DNA of 64,000 nucleotides, taken from positions 4,092,001 to 4,156,000 of the forward strand of contig NZ_CP067101.1 in the NCBI RefSeq assembly GCF_016616425.1, written 5' to 3'. Of the stretch, positions 39,009 to 47,628 are shown one piece after another. Made by a program: the position numbers and the translations under genes. Within the stretch, counting starts at the first letter, position 1. Each line of letters begins with the position of its first letter. The stretch is from Bradyrhizobium diazoefficiens (lineage in GTDB: Bacteria; Pseudomonadota; Alphaproteobacteria; Rhizobiales; Xanthobacteraceae). The notes beneath the pieces were generated by a model, which did no database searches, had not been told where the DNA came from, and was given only the letters and a program-made list of their open reading frames with translations.

Positions 39009-39776
39009 TCACTCCCCGAGCGTCGCCTCGACGAATCCACGTGGATCGTCGCAGAACTCACGCATCACCCGGTAATGATCGGTCTGCTCCACCGTAACTG
39101 GCTCCAGGCCGTATTTCCCGAGCCGCAGCAGTTGCGCATTGGGATAGGCCATCAGCAGCGGCGCATGGGTCGCCATGATCACCTGGCAGATGCGGGAATC
39201 CTCCATGCGCCGCAGCAGCTTCAAGAATTCGATCTGACGCGCCGGCGAAAGTGCCGATTCCGGCTCGTCGAAGATGAAGATGCCCTGGCGCTGACAGCGC
39301 TCCTCGAAGAAGCGCAAGAAGCCTTCGCCGTGGGAATGCGACAGGAAATCGGGGCCGACCTGGCCGGCATCACGCGCGGCCTTGTCCAGGTATCGCGCCA
39401 CCGAGAAAAAACTCTCGGCGCGAAAAAACCAGCCATTTGTGATCTTCGGCAGCCAGCTTGCGCGCAGCGCCGTGGAGAGTTGGCCGCCCATCTTCTCGCG
39501 CGCTTCGGAATGATCGACCGGCATGTAACCCTTGCCTCCCCCGGCATCGTCGTAGCCGGCCAGCGCTGCGATGCCCTCGAGGATCGTCGATTTCCCGGTG
39601 CCGTTCTCTCCAACGATGATCGTGATGGCGGCATCGAAGCTGAGTTCGAAATCATCCGGGAAGATGGGCAGGCAGAACGGATAGAGCTCGCGATCGCGCA
39701 CCCGCGACGAGTCGAGCCAGACCCGCTTCAGATACGGCGCCGGCAGGTTGATCGCTCGATGACCTCTCCGGCTCAT
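39009..39776 (-). CDS. AAA ATPase of the RecF/SMC-like type
   Basis: This is a 255-residue stand-alone ABC-like ATPase. Walker A GENGTGKST is at 56-64, Walker B GIFIFDEPESAL lies in the second half, and SHGEGF just before it corresponds to the signature loop. The D/H-loop IMATHAPLL is present. No coiled-coil arm is visible, so it resembles compact predicted ATPases (COG3910-like) found alone or with nucleases. No nuclease gene adjoins it. It borders the repeat block on its 3' side. Confidence 0.85.
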   Translation of the reverse strand: MSRRGHRAINLPAPYLKRVWLDSSRVRDRELYPFCLPIFPDDFELSFDAAITIIVGENGTGKSTILEGIAALAGYDDAGGGKGYMPVDHSEAREKMGGQLSTALRASWLPKITNGWFFRAESFFSVARYLDKAARDAGQVGPDFLSHSHGEGFLRFFEERCQRQGIFIFDEPESALSPARQIEFLKLLRRMEDSRICQVIMATHAPLLMAYPNAQLLRLGKYGLEPVTVEQTDHYRVMREFCDDPRGFVEATLGE

Positions 39777-39861
39777 AGCCGCCTCTCCGTCCGTTCCGCC
39801 ACAGACATCTCATATTGGAACCGCGCAAAAGATAGAGCTTCCGGCGCACCCCCCGATCAAG

Positions 39862-40722
39862 CTAGTCCAGCGCCTCCAGCACCAGCTCCATCGTCATCAG
39901 GACCGGATTGTCGCCGCGGACCAGGCGCCCTTCGGCGAGACCGCCGGTGTAATCAACCAGGGCGACATCGAGCGCAGCCTCGATCGTGCCGGAGCGGTCT
40001 GGCGCAATCGTCCCGGCCGCTATCGCCAGCTCGGTGGCAAAGGGCTCAGTCACCCCACCATGCGTGAAGCGCGCGCCGATGGTCGAGCCGACGCCGCCGT
40101 GGATCCTGGCGCGCGCGATGCCGTGCGTGCGGCAGAACGCTTCGAGGCAACCGGCAAAATCCTGATTGGGGCGCAGCCGCAGCGCGAAGGCGCGGCTCGT
40201 GGTGCGCGCGCCGGTGCTCGCAGCCGCCACCGGCCCGAACAGCTTGAAATTGGTCTCGGGATCCGGTGCGGCGGTGAACATTGCGCCCTCGATGCCGAAG
40301 GCCTCGACCGCGAACGGTTCGGCGACGATGGTCTCGTCCGGCAGCATGTGCCCGCCGCTGGCCTTGCCGTCGGCCTCGGTCCAGAGCCCGTGGCAATGAA
40401 AGAACGGTGCGCCGTCGCGCGTGCCGAGCGTCATGCTGCCGAGCCTCAAGCGCGTCACGCCTTCGGGCCGATAGGTCTCGCTGTAGAACGCGGCGTGCTC
40501 GCCGGTCTTCGACAGCGCGGGCATCACATAGGCGAACGGCCCAAGCGCGCCGCGTCCAAAATTCAGGACGCCGCCGGCAAATCCCTCCGCGGCAAAGCCT
40601 CGCCGCGCGGCCTCCAGCAGCGGCACGCCCGCCTCAAGCGTGAACGAGAAGGCGCGGCCCCTCGCCTCCACCCATTGGATACGTTCTGCGACTGCTGCGC
40701 CCGGCTGCTTGATACTCCGCAT
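39862..40722 (-). CDS. Tandem PPC (DUF296) domain protein
   Basis: This is a 286-residue protein that appears to hold two PPC/DUF296 domains. The first spans about 20-140, with HCHGLW and GGHMLPDETIVAE, and the second about 160-280, with RARIHGGVGSTIGARF and a closing VALVDYTGGLAEGRL. PPC domains form trimers and in plants accompany AT-hooks; none is seen here. The function in bacteria is unclear. It lies 9 bp downstream of an acyl-CoA synthetase gene on the same strand and is likely cotranscribed with it. Confidence 0.75.
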   Translation of the reverse strand: MRSIKQPGAAVAERIQWVEARGRAFSFTLEAGVPLLEAARRGFAAEGFAGGVLNFGRGALGPFAYVMPALSKTGEHAAFYSETYRPEGVTRLRLGSMTLGTRDGAPFFHCHGLWTEADGKASGGHMLPDETIVAEPFAVEAFGIEGAMFTAAPDPETNFKLFGPVAAASTGARTTSRAFALRLRPNQDFAGCLEAFCRTHGIARARIHGGVGSTIGARFTHGGVTEPFATELAIAAGTIAPDRSGTIEAALDVALVDYTGGLAEGRLVRGDNPVLMTMELVLEALD

Positions 40723-40731
40723 CGCGTACGC

Positions 40732-42339
40732 TCAGCCAACTTTGGTCTTGTCGAGATCGAGCAGCCCGCGCGCCTCGAGCTCGTCGCGCACCATGCGCTT
40801 TGGAATCTTGCCATAGCCGGATTTCGGCAACGCCTCCCAGAAGAAGAACCGCTTCGGCATCTTATAGCGCGGCACTTTTGGCGAAAGGAACGCCGCCATC
40901 TCGGCCTCGCTCACTGGCTTTTCGCCCTCGCGCGCCACGCAGACGGCGATGCCGACCTCGCCCCAGGTCGCATCGGGCACGCCGAGCACGGCGACCTCGC
41001 CGACCGCGGGATGCGTCAGGATCTTCTCCTCGATCTCGCGCGGATAGATGTTGGAGCCACCGGAGATGTACATGTCGGAGGCACGCCCCGTGATATAGAC
41101 GAACCCCTCCTCGTCCATGTGACCGAGATCGCCGGTGCGGAACCAGCCGTTGCGGAATGCCTTCGCATTGGCTTCGGGATTGTCATAATAGCCGGCGAGC
41201 ACGGCGGGGCCGATCACGCAGATCTCGCCACTCTGGTTGGCCTCGAGCTCGCGGCCCTCGTCGTCCTGAATCGAGACCTGCATGCCGGTGCGCTCGAAGC
41301 CGCAGGTGCCGATCTTCGCGTGCGGGCCGTCCTCGGGATCGTGCAGCGCCGCCGGCAGCACGGTGATGTTCCCGGTGACCTCGCCGAGGCCGAAATACTG
41401 CACGATGACCTTGCCGAGCTTCTTCAGCGCGGTCTTCTGGTCCTCGCGATACATCGGCGCGCCGGCATAGATCACGTGACGCAGCGAGGCGTGGTCGTAC
41501 TTGTCGACGGCGGGGTGCTCCACCATCATCTTCAAAATCGTCGGCACGGTGAAGAGATTGGCGACCCGATGCGTCTCGATCAGGCGGAACGCCTCGTCGA
41601 TGTCGAACTTCTCGGTCGGCAGCAGCACGGTGCACACACCGCGCGCGGTCTGCACCAGCTGATGCACGCCGGCACCATGCGACAGCGGCGCCACCACCAG
41701 CGAAGCGTCGTCCTCTGTGACGCCGGGTGTCAGATCGGCGAGATGGTTGGTGATCACAAAGCCCATCTGGCCGTGTGTGAGCACCGCGGCCTTGGAGCGG
41801 CCGGTGGTGCCCGAGGTGAAAAAGAACCAGCAGGGATCGTCGTGCTCGACGGCGACGTTCGCGACATTGGAGCCGGCCTGTACGGCAATGGCGTCAGCAA
41901 CCGATCGCTCGCCAAACGCGGCCTTGCCGTCGATGCTCCAGGTGAATTCCAGCGCGCCGCCCTTCACCGCCGCGGCGTGCTCGGGAAAATCGACATGGCA
42001 CAGAAACGCCTTCGCCCCCGAGGCCTCTGCGAGATAGGTGACCTCATCCGGCATCAGGCGGAAATTGGTGGGCACCCAGACCGCACCGAGCCGGAATGCC
42101 GCGAACATCGAGAAGAACATCTCGTCGCCATTCTTGGAATGGACCAGGATGCGATCGCCCTTGGCGATGCCCCGCGCGGCGAGCGCGGCCGCCAGCGCCG
42201 AGACCTGCGCATCGATCTGCCGCCAGCTCCAGGATTTGTCACCCCAGACGAAACCGGGACGCGCGCCATGCCGCCGTGCATTCTGGGTCAGCATGTAAGC
42301 GAGATTCATGACGCGGCGGGACATGCGCAGGGGCTGCAT
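40732..42339 (-). CDS. Acyl-CoA synthetase (AMP-binding)
   Basis: This is a 535-residue ANL-superfamily ligase that activates a carboxylic acid to its CoA thioester via an acyl-adenylate. The ATP-binding loop FFTSGTTGRSKA is near residue 185, the YFGLGEVTGN A5-like segment near 330, and the A7/A8 segment RTGDLGHMDEEGFVYITGRASDMYISGG near 410. The catalytic Lys is in LPKSGYGKIPKR. The substrate is probably a medium/long-chain or aromatic acid. ATG 42339 with AGAGGAA is preferred to 42396. The PPC-domain gene follows 9 bp later. Confidence 0.9.
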   Translation of the reverse strand: MQPLRMSRRVMNLAYMLTQNARRHGARPGFVWGDKSWSWRQIDAQVSALAAALAARGIAKGDRILVHSKNGDEMFFSMFAAFRLGAVWVPTNFRLMPDEVTYLAEASGAKAFLCHVDFPEHAAAVKGGALEFTWSIDGKAAFGERSVADAIAVQAGSNVANVAVEHDDPCWFFFTSGTTGRSKAAVLTHGQMGFVITNHLADLTPGVTEDDASLVVAPLSHGAGVHQLVQTARGVCTVLLPTEKFDIDEAFRLIETHRVANLFTVPTILKMMVEHPAVDKYDHASLRHVIYAGAPMYREDQKTALKKLGKVIVQYFGLGEVTGNITVLPAALHDPEDGPHAKIGTCGFERTGMQVSIQDDEGRELEANQSGEICVIGPAVLAGYYDNPEANAKAFRNGWFRTGDLGHMDEEGFVYITGRASDMYISGGSNIYPREIEEKILTHPAVGEVAVLGVPDATWGEVGIAVCVAREGEKPVSEAEMAAFLSPKVPRYKMPKRFFFWEALPKSGYGKIPKRMVRDELEARGLLDLDKTKVG

Positions 42340-42510
42340 GGGGGATTCCTCTTCCAAGGCGGACGGCGCGCTGGCCGCCCGCTCATTGCAGCTCATTTAT
42401 CGCCATCGCCCGCGCCCCTGCAAGCTCAGCGACCGCACCCCGTCCTTTCAGGGAATCTTAAACATGATCGGCGCAACCTCGCTCATTCCTCGCGTACAGA
42501 GTGCTGCCTC

Positions 42511-42870
42511 ATGGTCAAAGCGCCCGCCTTCCTCGTGTTATCGCTGGCGCTCGCCGGATGCGCCGTCGCGCCACAGGGGCATCTGGCTTCCGATCCCGCC
42601 TTCAAGCCTGCACGTTATGCCTGGGATGGCGCCGGCGAGGATCCCAATCGGCCGCATGCCGCCGCGCAACCGACACGCGCCGCGGCCCGATCCGACCGCA
42701 GCGGGTCGCAAGCCGGGCTTCAGCCTCGTTCGAAAGAATGGTGGCACGCGCAGGACGGCAGCGAGGCCGAGCAGGATGCCAGGCTCAACCGTTCCCTGGT
42801 CATCTGCCAGGGATGCCTGCGTCCACAGCAGCAGCCCGAAGACTCCAGGCTCGCCAAAGCGACCAATTGA
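42511..42870 (+). CDS. Small lipoprotein
   Basis: This is a 119-residue protein with a lipoprotein signal: MVKAPAFLVLSLALAGC, where LAGC is the lipobox and Cys17 the lipidation site. The mature part is polar and low in complexity, rich in Ala, Arg and Ser, with a CQGC pair near the end. No domain is recognised. It is divergent from the acyl-CoA synthetase. Confidence 0.7.
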   Translation: MVKAPAFLVLSLALAGCAVAPQGHLASDPAFKPARYAWDGAGEDPNRPHAAAQPTRAAARSDRSGSQAGLQPRSKEWWHAQDGSEAEQDARLNRSLVICQGCLRPQQQPEDSRLAKATN

Positions 42871-42950
42871 ACCGAACGATCTCGGAAACCGGCCGCCCCG
42901 ACCGCGCGTTACGGCTTCGTGCGCGAGGCCGGCAGCCAGGGATTGACGAT

Positions 42951-43229
42951 ATGAGCGACGACGTCATCAACAATCAGCACCATCATCGCTACGAACTCAA
43001 GGTGGAAGGCCATCTTGCGACGGAGCACTACAAGCTCGACGACGGCGTCGTCACATTCGAGCACACCGAGGTGCCGAAGGAGCTCGGCGGCAAGGGCGTC
43101 GGCTCGAGGCTGGTGCAAGGTGCGCTCGACCAGGTCCGTGCGGCCGGATTGAAGCTGATCCCGCAATGCCCGTTCGTGAAGGCCTGGATCGAAAAGCATC
43201 CGGCCTATGCAGACCTGGTAGCGAGATGA
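42951..43229 (+). CDS. GNAT-like acetyltransferase of the YjdJ type
   Basis: This is a 92-residue compact GNAT-fold protein. The core VTFEHTEVPKELGGKGVGSRLVQGALDQVRAAGLKLIPQCPFVKAWIEKHPAYADLV has the acetyl-CoA-binding GGKGVGS loop and the conserved Cys-Pro-Phe and HPxYxDL end. Such small proteins (COG2388) have unknown acceptors. A paralogue lies at 43977, beyond an SPW-repeat gene. Confidence 0.82.
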   Translation: MSDDVINNQHHHRYELKVEGHLATEHYKLDDGVVTFEHTEVPKELGGKGVGSRLVQGALDQVRAAGLKLIPQCPFVKAWIEKHPAYADLVAR

Positions 43230-43278
43230 GGGCACAGGCCCGCCGCCCCGAGCCAGCGGGCCTGCCGACAGTTACGGC

Positions 43279-43674
43279 CTATTGTCCATGCCTGAGCATG
43301 TCCTGGTCATTCAGATCCCAGTCCTGCCACAGCTGGAGTATGCCCAGCAGCACGACCACCGCGCCGAGGCTCGTGTGATAGATGCGAAGAAAACCGTCGC
43401 TGGAATAGCCGAACACGTAAGGCGAGGCGATGAGCCACAGTCCGATCAGGATCGTCGCCACCTCTTGCCAGCGCTGCAAGGCGACATATTCGAGCTGGCT
43501 GATGCCAAACACGACCAGACCGATTGCGACCGCATTCAGGACCACCGTCTGGTATGCGGTGATCGCCTGCTCCTGGACGGGAAACCACGGCGACGCCACG
43601 ATGAGCGCACCGAGGAACATCCCGGACCAGTCTTCCCATCCCCGATGAGTATTCAAAAAACCAAAGTCCGACAT
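43279..43674 (-). CDS. SPW repeat membrane protein
   Basis: This is a 131-residue inner-membrane protein with four hydrophobic helices in two repeats, each starting with a GxxLIxSPW-like element: GMFLGALIVASPW and LIGLWLIASPYVFGY. This is the SPW repeat signature. The role is unknown. AGGAGG lies 6 nt upstream of the start. It is encoded between two YjdJ-type acetyltransferase genes. Confidence 0.82.
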   Translation of the reverse strand: MSDFGFLNTHRGWEDWSGMFLGALIVASPWFPVQEQAITAYQTVVLNAVAIGLVVFGISQLEYVALQRWQEVATILIGLWLIASPYVFGYSSDGFLRIYHTSLGAVVVLLGILQLWQDWDLNDQDMLRHGQ

Positions 43675-43976
43675 CGTATCCTCCTATGACAGAGGCACAC
43701 GTCGGCGGCTGGCGATCACGACTTCCGAGGGTCTCGCGACCCTGCCGGCCGCATTCGGACGTATGTCCTTGAGAGGACGTGGGAGCGGCCGTGGAACTTG
43801 CAAGAGCAGCGTCAGCAATTGTTGGAGCCGGGGGAAGGCTACTCATGCTGCACTGCGGCTACAGGGACGCACGTCTTGAGATGTCGGCCGTGCAGCAAGC
43901 GCACATGGCCGCGCCTTGCCACGGGCGTGGACGAGCGCCTAGATCAACGCGTAAGACGCATACGGAAGGATCTTGC

Positions 43977-44252
43977 ATGGCCGCATCGGTACGGGACAAC
44001 AAGGACAGGGGCCGCTTCGAGCTCGATGTCGGCAGCGACATCGCCTTCGCCAATTACCGGCTGACTCCGACGGCGGTCATCATTACCCACACCGAGACGC
44101 CGCGCGCGCTGCGCGGCCGCGGCATCGCCTCCGAGCTGATCAAGGGCGCGCTGGACTTGATCCGACGCGACGGCAGGAAGGTGATCGGCGGCTGCGGCTT
44201 CGTCGTCGACTATCTCGACCGGCATCCGGAGGACGCGGACCTGGTCGCCTGA
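43977..44252 (+). CDS. GNAT-like acetyltransferase of the YjdJ type, paralogue
   Basis: This is a 91-residue protein paralogous to the one at 42951. It shows IITHTETPRALRGRGIASELIKGALDLIRRDGRKVIGGCGFVVDYLDRHPEDADLV, with the RGRGIAS acetyl-CoA loop and the HPEDADL end; the usual CPF is here CGF. ATG 43977 with GGAAGGA 6 nt upstream is preferred to the longer frame from 43779. Confidence 0.82.
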   Translation: MAASVRDNKDRGRFELDVGSDIAFANYRLTPTAVIITHTETPRALRGRGIASELIKGALDLIRRDGRKVIGGCGFVVDYLDRHPEDADLVA

Positions 44253-44304
44253 AAGCAAATGAGCCTGTGAGATCGCGGGCCCTTGCGACACGACCGAGTG
44301 TCGG

Positions 44305-44706
44305 TCAGTGCTTGATCTCCGGCGGCAGCTTGCCGCCATTGGCGGCGAGCTTCGACATCACCTGCTTGTGCAGCCAGACATTCATGCTGGCCGAGTCGTT
44401 CATGTCGCCGGAGTAGCCGAGCTCCCTGGCGAGGTCCTTTCGCGCCGCGAGGCTGGAATCGATGTCGAGCGCCTTCATGAGATCGACGATCGAAGTGCGC
44501 CATTCCAGCTTCTCGCCCTTGTGCGCGGCCGCCGCCTTGTCGACGATCGCCGCCACGTCGACCGTTGCGGCCGGCGCGGACGACGGCGCCGATCCGCTTG
44601 GCGCGGCTCCTGCGGGCGCGCTCTCCGAGGGTGCGCTGCCTTCGGGTGCGGCGGAAGCCGGATGGCTGCCGAAGATCGCGCCCATGATTTTACCGAAAAT
44701 GCTCAT
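44305..44706 (-). CDS. DUF3597 domain protein
   Basis: This is a 133-residue protein that begins MSIFGKIMGAIFG, continues with a Ser/Ala/Pro-rich linker of about 35 residues, and ends in the DUF3597 domain (VDVAAIVDKAAAAHKGEKLEWRTSIVDLMKALDID and the NVWLHKQVMSKLAANGG end), which resembles a LysM-like or helical domain. Function is unknown. ATG 44706 is preferred to 44784 because the domain family starts MSIF. Confidence 0.8.
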   Translation of the reverse strand: MSIFGKIMGAIFGSHPASAAPEGSAPSESAPAGAAPSGSAPSSAPAATVDVAAIVDKAAAAHKGEKLEWRTSIVDLMKALDIDSSLAARKDLARELGYSGDMNDSASMNVWLHKQVMSKLAANGGKLPPEIKH

Positions 44707-45041
44707 ATCTGCTCCCCGAAAAGGATCCTTAGGAAAGGACCTTGATTGGCACTTATAGACCAAGTGAGTGCGTTGCGCCCGCAAAGGTTCTGCGAACCAG
44801 CAGACAGCATCAGCTTATCTGCGGCGAAATGACGACCGGATGACGCCATCGAGGTTGCGCTGCGGCATCGAATCTCACCCAGGCGTGAGGGACAGGACTC
44901 GGAAATAGGCGTACGCTTCGCATTCAGCTCGCGATGCCTTCCGGAATTCGCGTCTGGTCGGACTCGCGAAACTCAGAATGGCGGCCGCTCGCGCCGTTTG
45001 CCGGCGCCGGATTCGGCCGCTCGGCAAGGGAGCTAGCGACC
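44707..45041. other. Intergenic stretch without a visible gene
   Basis: This 335-bp divergent gap should hold the promoters of the DUF3597 and DUF2189 genes. I see a small dyad GGTTC-TGC-GAACC near 44787 and no coding signal. Confidence 0.4.
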
Positions 45042-45950
45042 ATGGCGACACTCTACCGGGGCAATGTCCCCACGATGGGCCGGACCGCGGATGCGGCTGG
45101 ACCCGCGATCCGAACCATCCAGCTATCCGATCTGCACGATGCGCTCAAGCGCGGCTGGGAAGATTTCAAGGCCGTTCCGAGCCACGCCATCATCCTCTGC
45201 GTGATCTACCCGGTGCTCGGCCTCGTGCTGGCCCGCGCGGTGATGGGCTATTCGGTGCTGCCATTGTTGTTTCCGCTTGCCGCTGGCTTCGCGCTGATCG
45301 GCCCCTTCGCGGCGCTCGGTCTCTATCAGCTTTCCAGCCGGCGCGAACGCCATGAAGAAGCCAGCGCCTGGGATGCAATGGAGGTGCTGCGCTCGCCCTC
45401 GTTCGGGGCGATGCTCGGCCTCGGCACATTGCTGCTCGCTCTGTTCGTGACCTGGGTTGCAACCGCGCAGGCAATCTATGTCGCGGCGTTCGGCTATCAG
45501 GGCGTGACCGGATTCTCGGACTTCGTGACGCGCGTGCTGACGACGCCGCAAGGCTGGTGGCTGATTGTGGTTGGCTGCGGCACCGGCTTCCTGTTCGCGC
45601 TCGCCGCGCTCTGCCTCAGCGTCGTGTCGTTTCCGCTGATGCTGGACCGCCATGCCGGCGCGTTCGACGCGATGAGCACTTCGCTGCGCGTCGTTGCGAG
45701 GAACCCGCTGCCGATGGCGGCCTGGGGCCTCATCGTGGCGGTGCTGCTCGCGCTCGGCACGATCCCGGCCTTCCTCGGCCTTGCCGTGGTGATCCCCCTG
45801 CTCGGCCATGCCACCTGGCATCTCTACCGCAAGGTGATCGTCTCGGAGCCCGGTGCACATCCGGTGCCGCCCCCGCCCCATCGTCCGCGCAAGCCGGCTG
45901 CCGATTTCCCGGCCAACCTCTTCCCCTGGCGTAACAGGCCGGACGCCTGA
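45042..45950 (+). CDS. DUF2189 family inner-membrane protein
   Basis: This is a 302-residue membrane protein of the DUF2189 family. The segment LHDALKRGWEDFKAVPSHAIILCVIYPVLGL opens the domain, and six hydrophobic helices are spread between about 45 and 260. It has a cytoplasmic Pro-rich tail. No substrate or partner is known. ATG 45042 is chosen; the frame upstream to 44934 looks non-coding. Confidence 0.78.
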   Translation: MATLYRGNVPTMGRTADAAGPAIRTIQLSDLHDALKRGWEDFKAVPSHAIILCVIYPVLGLVLARAVMGYSVLPLLFPLAAGFALIGPFAALGLYQLSSRRERHEEASAWDAMEVLRSPSFGAMLGLGTLLLALFVTWVATAQAIYVAAFGYQGVTGFSDFVTRVLTTPQGWWLIVVGCGTGFLFALAALCLSVVSFPLMLDRHAGAFDAMSTSLRVVARNPLPMAAWGLIVAVLLALGTIPAFLGLAVVIPLLGHATWHLYRKVIVSEPGAHPVPPPPHRPRKPAADFPANLFPWRNRPDA

Positions 45951-46078
45951 CGATGTCGTGACATTGCGATCCTGCCCTGGCTCGGGCAGGATCGCCCCGT
46001 CCCACGCCTTGCTTTGGCCGCGGTTCCGACCGAGATTGCGCCGCCGGTCAGATCGCCCCACGGAATTCATTGACTCGA

Positions 46079-46903
46079 ATGACCTCGACGATTTCGCGTC
46101 TGTTTCTCGCAGCCTTCGCCCTCTCCGCGTCAATCCTATCCGCCCAGCCAGCGTTCGCCGCGGCGGCGTGCGGTTCGGGCAATTTCGATAGCTGGCTTGC
46201 GGACTTCAAGGCCGACGCTGCGGCGAAGGGCATCTCACAACAGGCCATTGCATCGGGGCTCGCCGGCGTGACGCTTGATCAGAGCGTGCTCAACCGCGAC
46301 CGTTCGCAAAAGGTCTTCACCCAGACCTTTGAGGAGTTTTCCGGCCGCATGGTGCCGCCGCGCATGCAGCGCGGCTCCAACATGATGAAGCGATACGGCT
46401 CGGTTCTGTCGCGCATCGAGCAGGCCTACGGCGTTCCCGGCGAGGTCCTGGTCGCGATCTGGGGTCTGGAGACCGATTTCGGCGTCAACACCGGCAAGTT
46501 CGCCACCATCCGCTCGCTCGCAACCCTGGCCTATGACTGCCGCCGCGCCGAGCAGTTCCGCGGCGAGCTGATGGATGCGCTGCGCATCGTCCAGCGCGGC
46601 GATCTCGCGCCAGCCGACATGAAGGGCGCCTGGGCCGGCGAACTCGGCCAGACCCAGTTCATGCCGTCGTCCTGGATGAAATACGCCGTCGATTTCGACG
46701 GCAACGGCAAGCGCGATCTCCTGCACAACGCGCCCGACGTGCTTGCCTCCACGGCCAATTATCTCGCCAGCCATGGCTGGCAAAAAGGCAAGGACTGGCA
46801 GCCGGGCAGTCCGAATTTTGCAGTGCTCCTGCAGTGGAATAAGAGCGAGGTCTATTCCAAGACCGTCGCCTATTTCGCCGCCCAGCTGGCGCACGCTCCC
46901 TAA
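46079..46903 (+). CDS. Lytic murein transglycosylase (MltB type)
   Basis: This is a 274-residue periplasmic enzyme that cleaves peptidoglycan glycan strands with formation of 1,6-anhydro-muramyl ends. A signal peptide precedes the mature N-terminus near AQPAFAAAACG. The catalytic Glu is in AIWGLETDFGVNTG, and GELGQTQFMPSSW and DFDGNGKRDL are family motifs. It lacks the peptidoglycan-binding domain that many homologues carry at the C-terminus. A TTG three codons earlier (46070) is also possible. Confidence 0.9.
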   Translation: MTSTISRLFLAAFALSASILSAQPAFAAAACGSGNFDSWLADFKADAAAKGISQQAIASGLAGVTLDQSVLNRDRSQKVFTQTFEEFSGRMVPPRMQRGSNMMKRYGSVLSRIEQAYGVPGEVLVAIWGLETDFGVNTGKFATIRSLATLAYDCRRAEQFRGELMDALRIVQRGDLAPADMKGAWAGELGQTQFMPSSWMKYAVDFDGNGKRDLLHNAPDVLASTANYLASHGWQKGKDWQPGSPNFAVLLQWNKSEVYSKTVAYFAAQLAHAP

Positions 46904-47349
46904 GCCTCACCAAAGTCTCGTCAGGCCACGCGCAGCCGAATCACTGCTAACCCGCCTTCCCTTAAGTTTGGCTGGTGTCTGCTCATAAACAATGAATTTT
47001 TATTCATATCATTCGGTTTCTCTTATGCGACTCACGCAGGCAAAACTTGGGCTTAAGCGCTGATCGGCTGGCTTGCGGGCTGTTCACAGGCAACTTATTT
47101 CCGAGATGATCGAGATCAATCGACCGGCACTAAACCCGTGATTTGACGGACATTTACTGCCAATTCCGGACGATCTGGCGCAAGCTTTTCGGATGAATGC
47201 CCTCCGGTTAATCGTCCGTTACCCTCGCTATGCATTGGGCGCCTAGCTGCATCGCAACATCGGAACTTCCGCACTGCAGCACTCTCATCTATATTCATTT
47301 CAACGATGAGGCCCGGGCAAGGGCTGAATCGAGCTACAGGAGACTACCA
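46904..47349. other. AT-richer intergenic region with an FNR-like site
   Basis: This 446-bp gap has a 23-codon open frame at 46992-47063 without ribosome site (probably chance), an ATGAA/TTCAT hairpin at its start, and an FNR-like dyad at 47106. A TATATT-type -10 candidate lies about 55 bp before the DUF1127 gene. Confidence 0.4.
47106..47119. promoter_or_regulatory. FNR/FixK-like dyad
   Basis: ATGAT-CGAG-ATCAA differs from the FNR/FixK consensus TTGAT-N4-ATCAA at one position. It lies about 230 bp upstream of the DUF1127 gene. The match is by eye. Confidence 0.35.
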
Positions 47350-47502
47350 ATGCTGCTCTCGCTCATCCGCATGATCCAGGCCTTCCGGGACTATCAGCGC
47401 AATGTTGCCGAGCTGTCCCAGCTCAGTGATCGCGAACTGGCCGATATCGGCCTCGATCGCTCGGACATCCCGCGCGTTGCCGCCGGTCAGTTTCAGGGCT
47501 GA
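47350..47502 (+). CDS. DUF1127 small protein
   Basis: This is a 50-residue protein with the DUF1127 core: RNVAELSQLSDRELADIGLDRSDIPRVAAG. Proteins of this family in alphaproteobacteria are small, Arg-containing, and have been linked to RNA-related phosphate and carbon regulation in some species. AGGAGA lies just upstream of ATG. A terminator follows. Confidence 0.88.
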   Translation: MLLSLIRMIQAFRDYQRNVAELSQLSDRELADIGLDRSDIPRVAAGQFQG

Positions 47503-47535
47503 CATCGTTCAGCCCTCGACCGGACGAACCGATAG

Positions 47536-47556
47536 CGCCCGCCTTGTGCGGGCGTT
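47536..47556 (+). terminator. Terminator after the DUF1127 gene
   Basis: CGCCCGC-CTTGT-GCGGGCG followed by TT. The T-run is short, so this is a moderate call. Confidence 0.6.
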
Positions 47557-47628
47557 GTCGTATCTGGTGGCAGAAAACTCGATATCGGCGATTCCACTGA
47601 CCGCCGAAAAGCGCTACCTGTCCGCCCC

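Noticed and set aside
38398..39012. 204-codon minus-strand ORF in the repeat block
   Set aside because: It overlaps other equally open frames, has no ribosome site, and reads like repeat-derived spurious ORFs common in Bradyrhizobium.
46992..47063. 23-codon ORF in the AT-rich intergenic region
   Set aside because: There is no ribosome site and no conserved feature, and its start lies in a hairpin; chance is likely.
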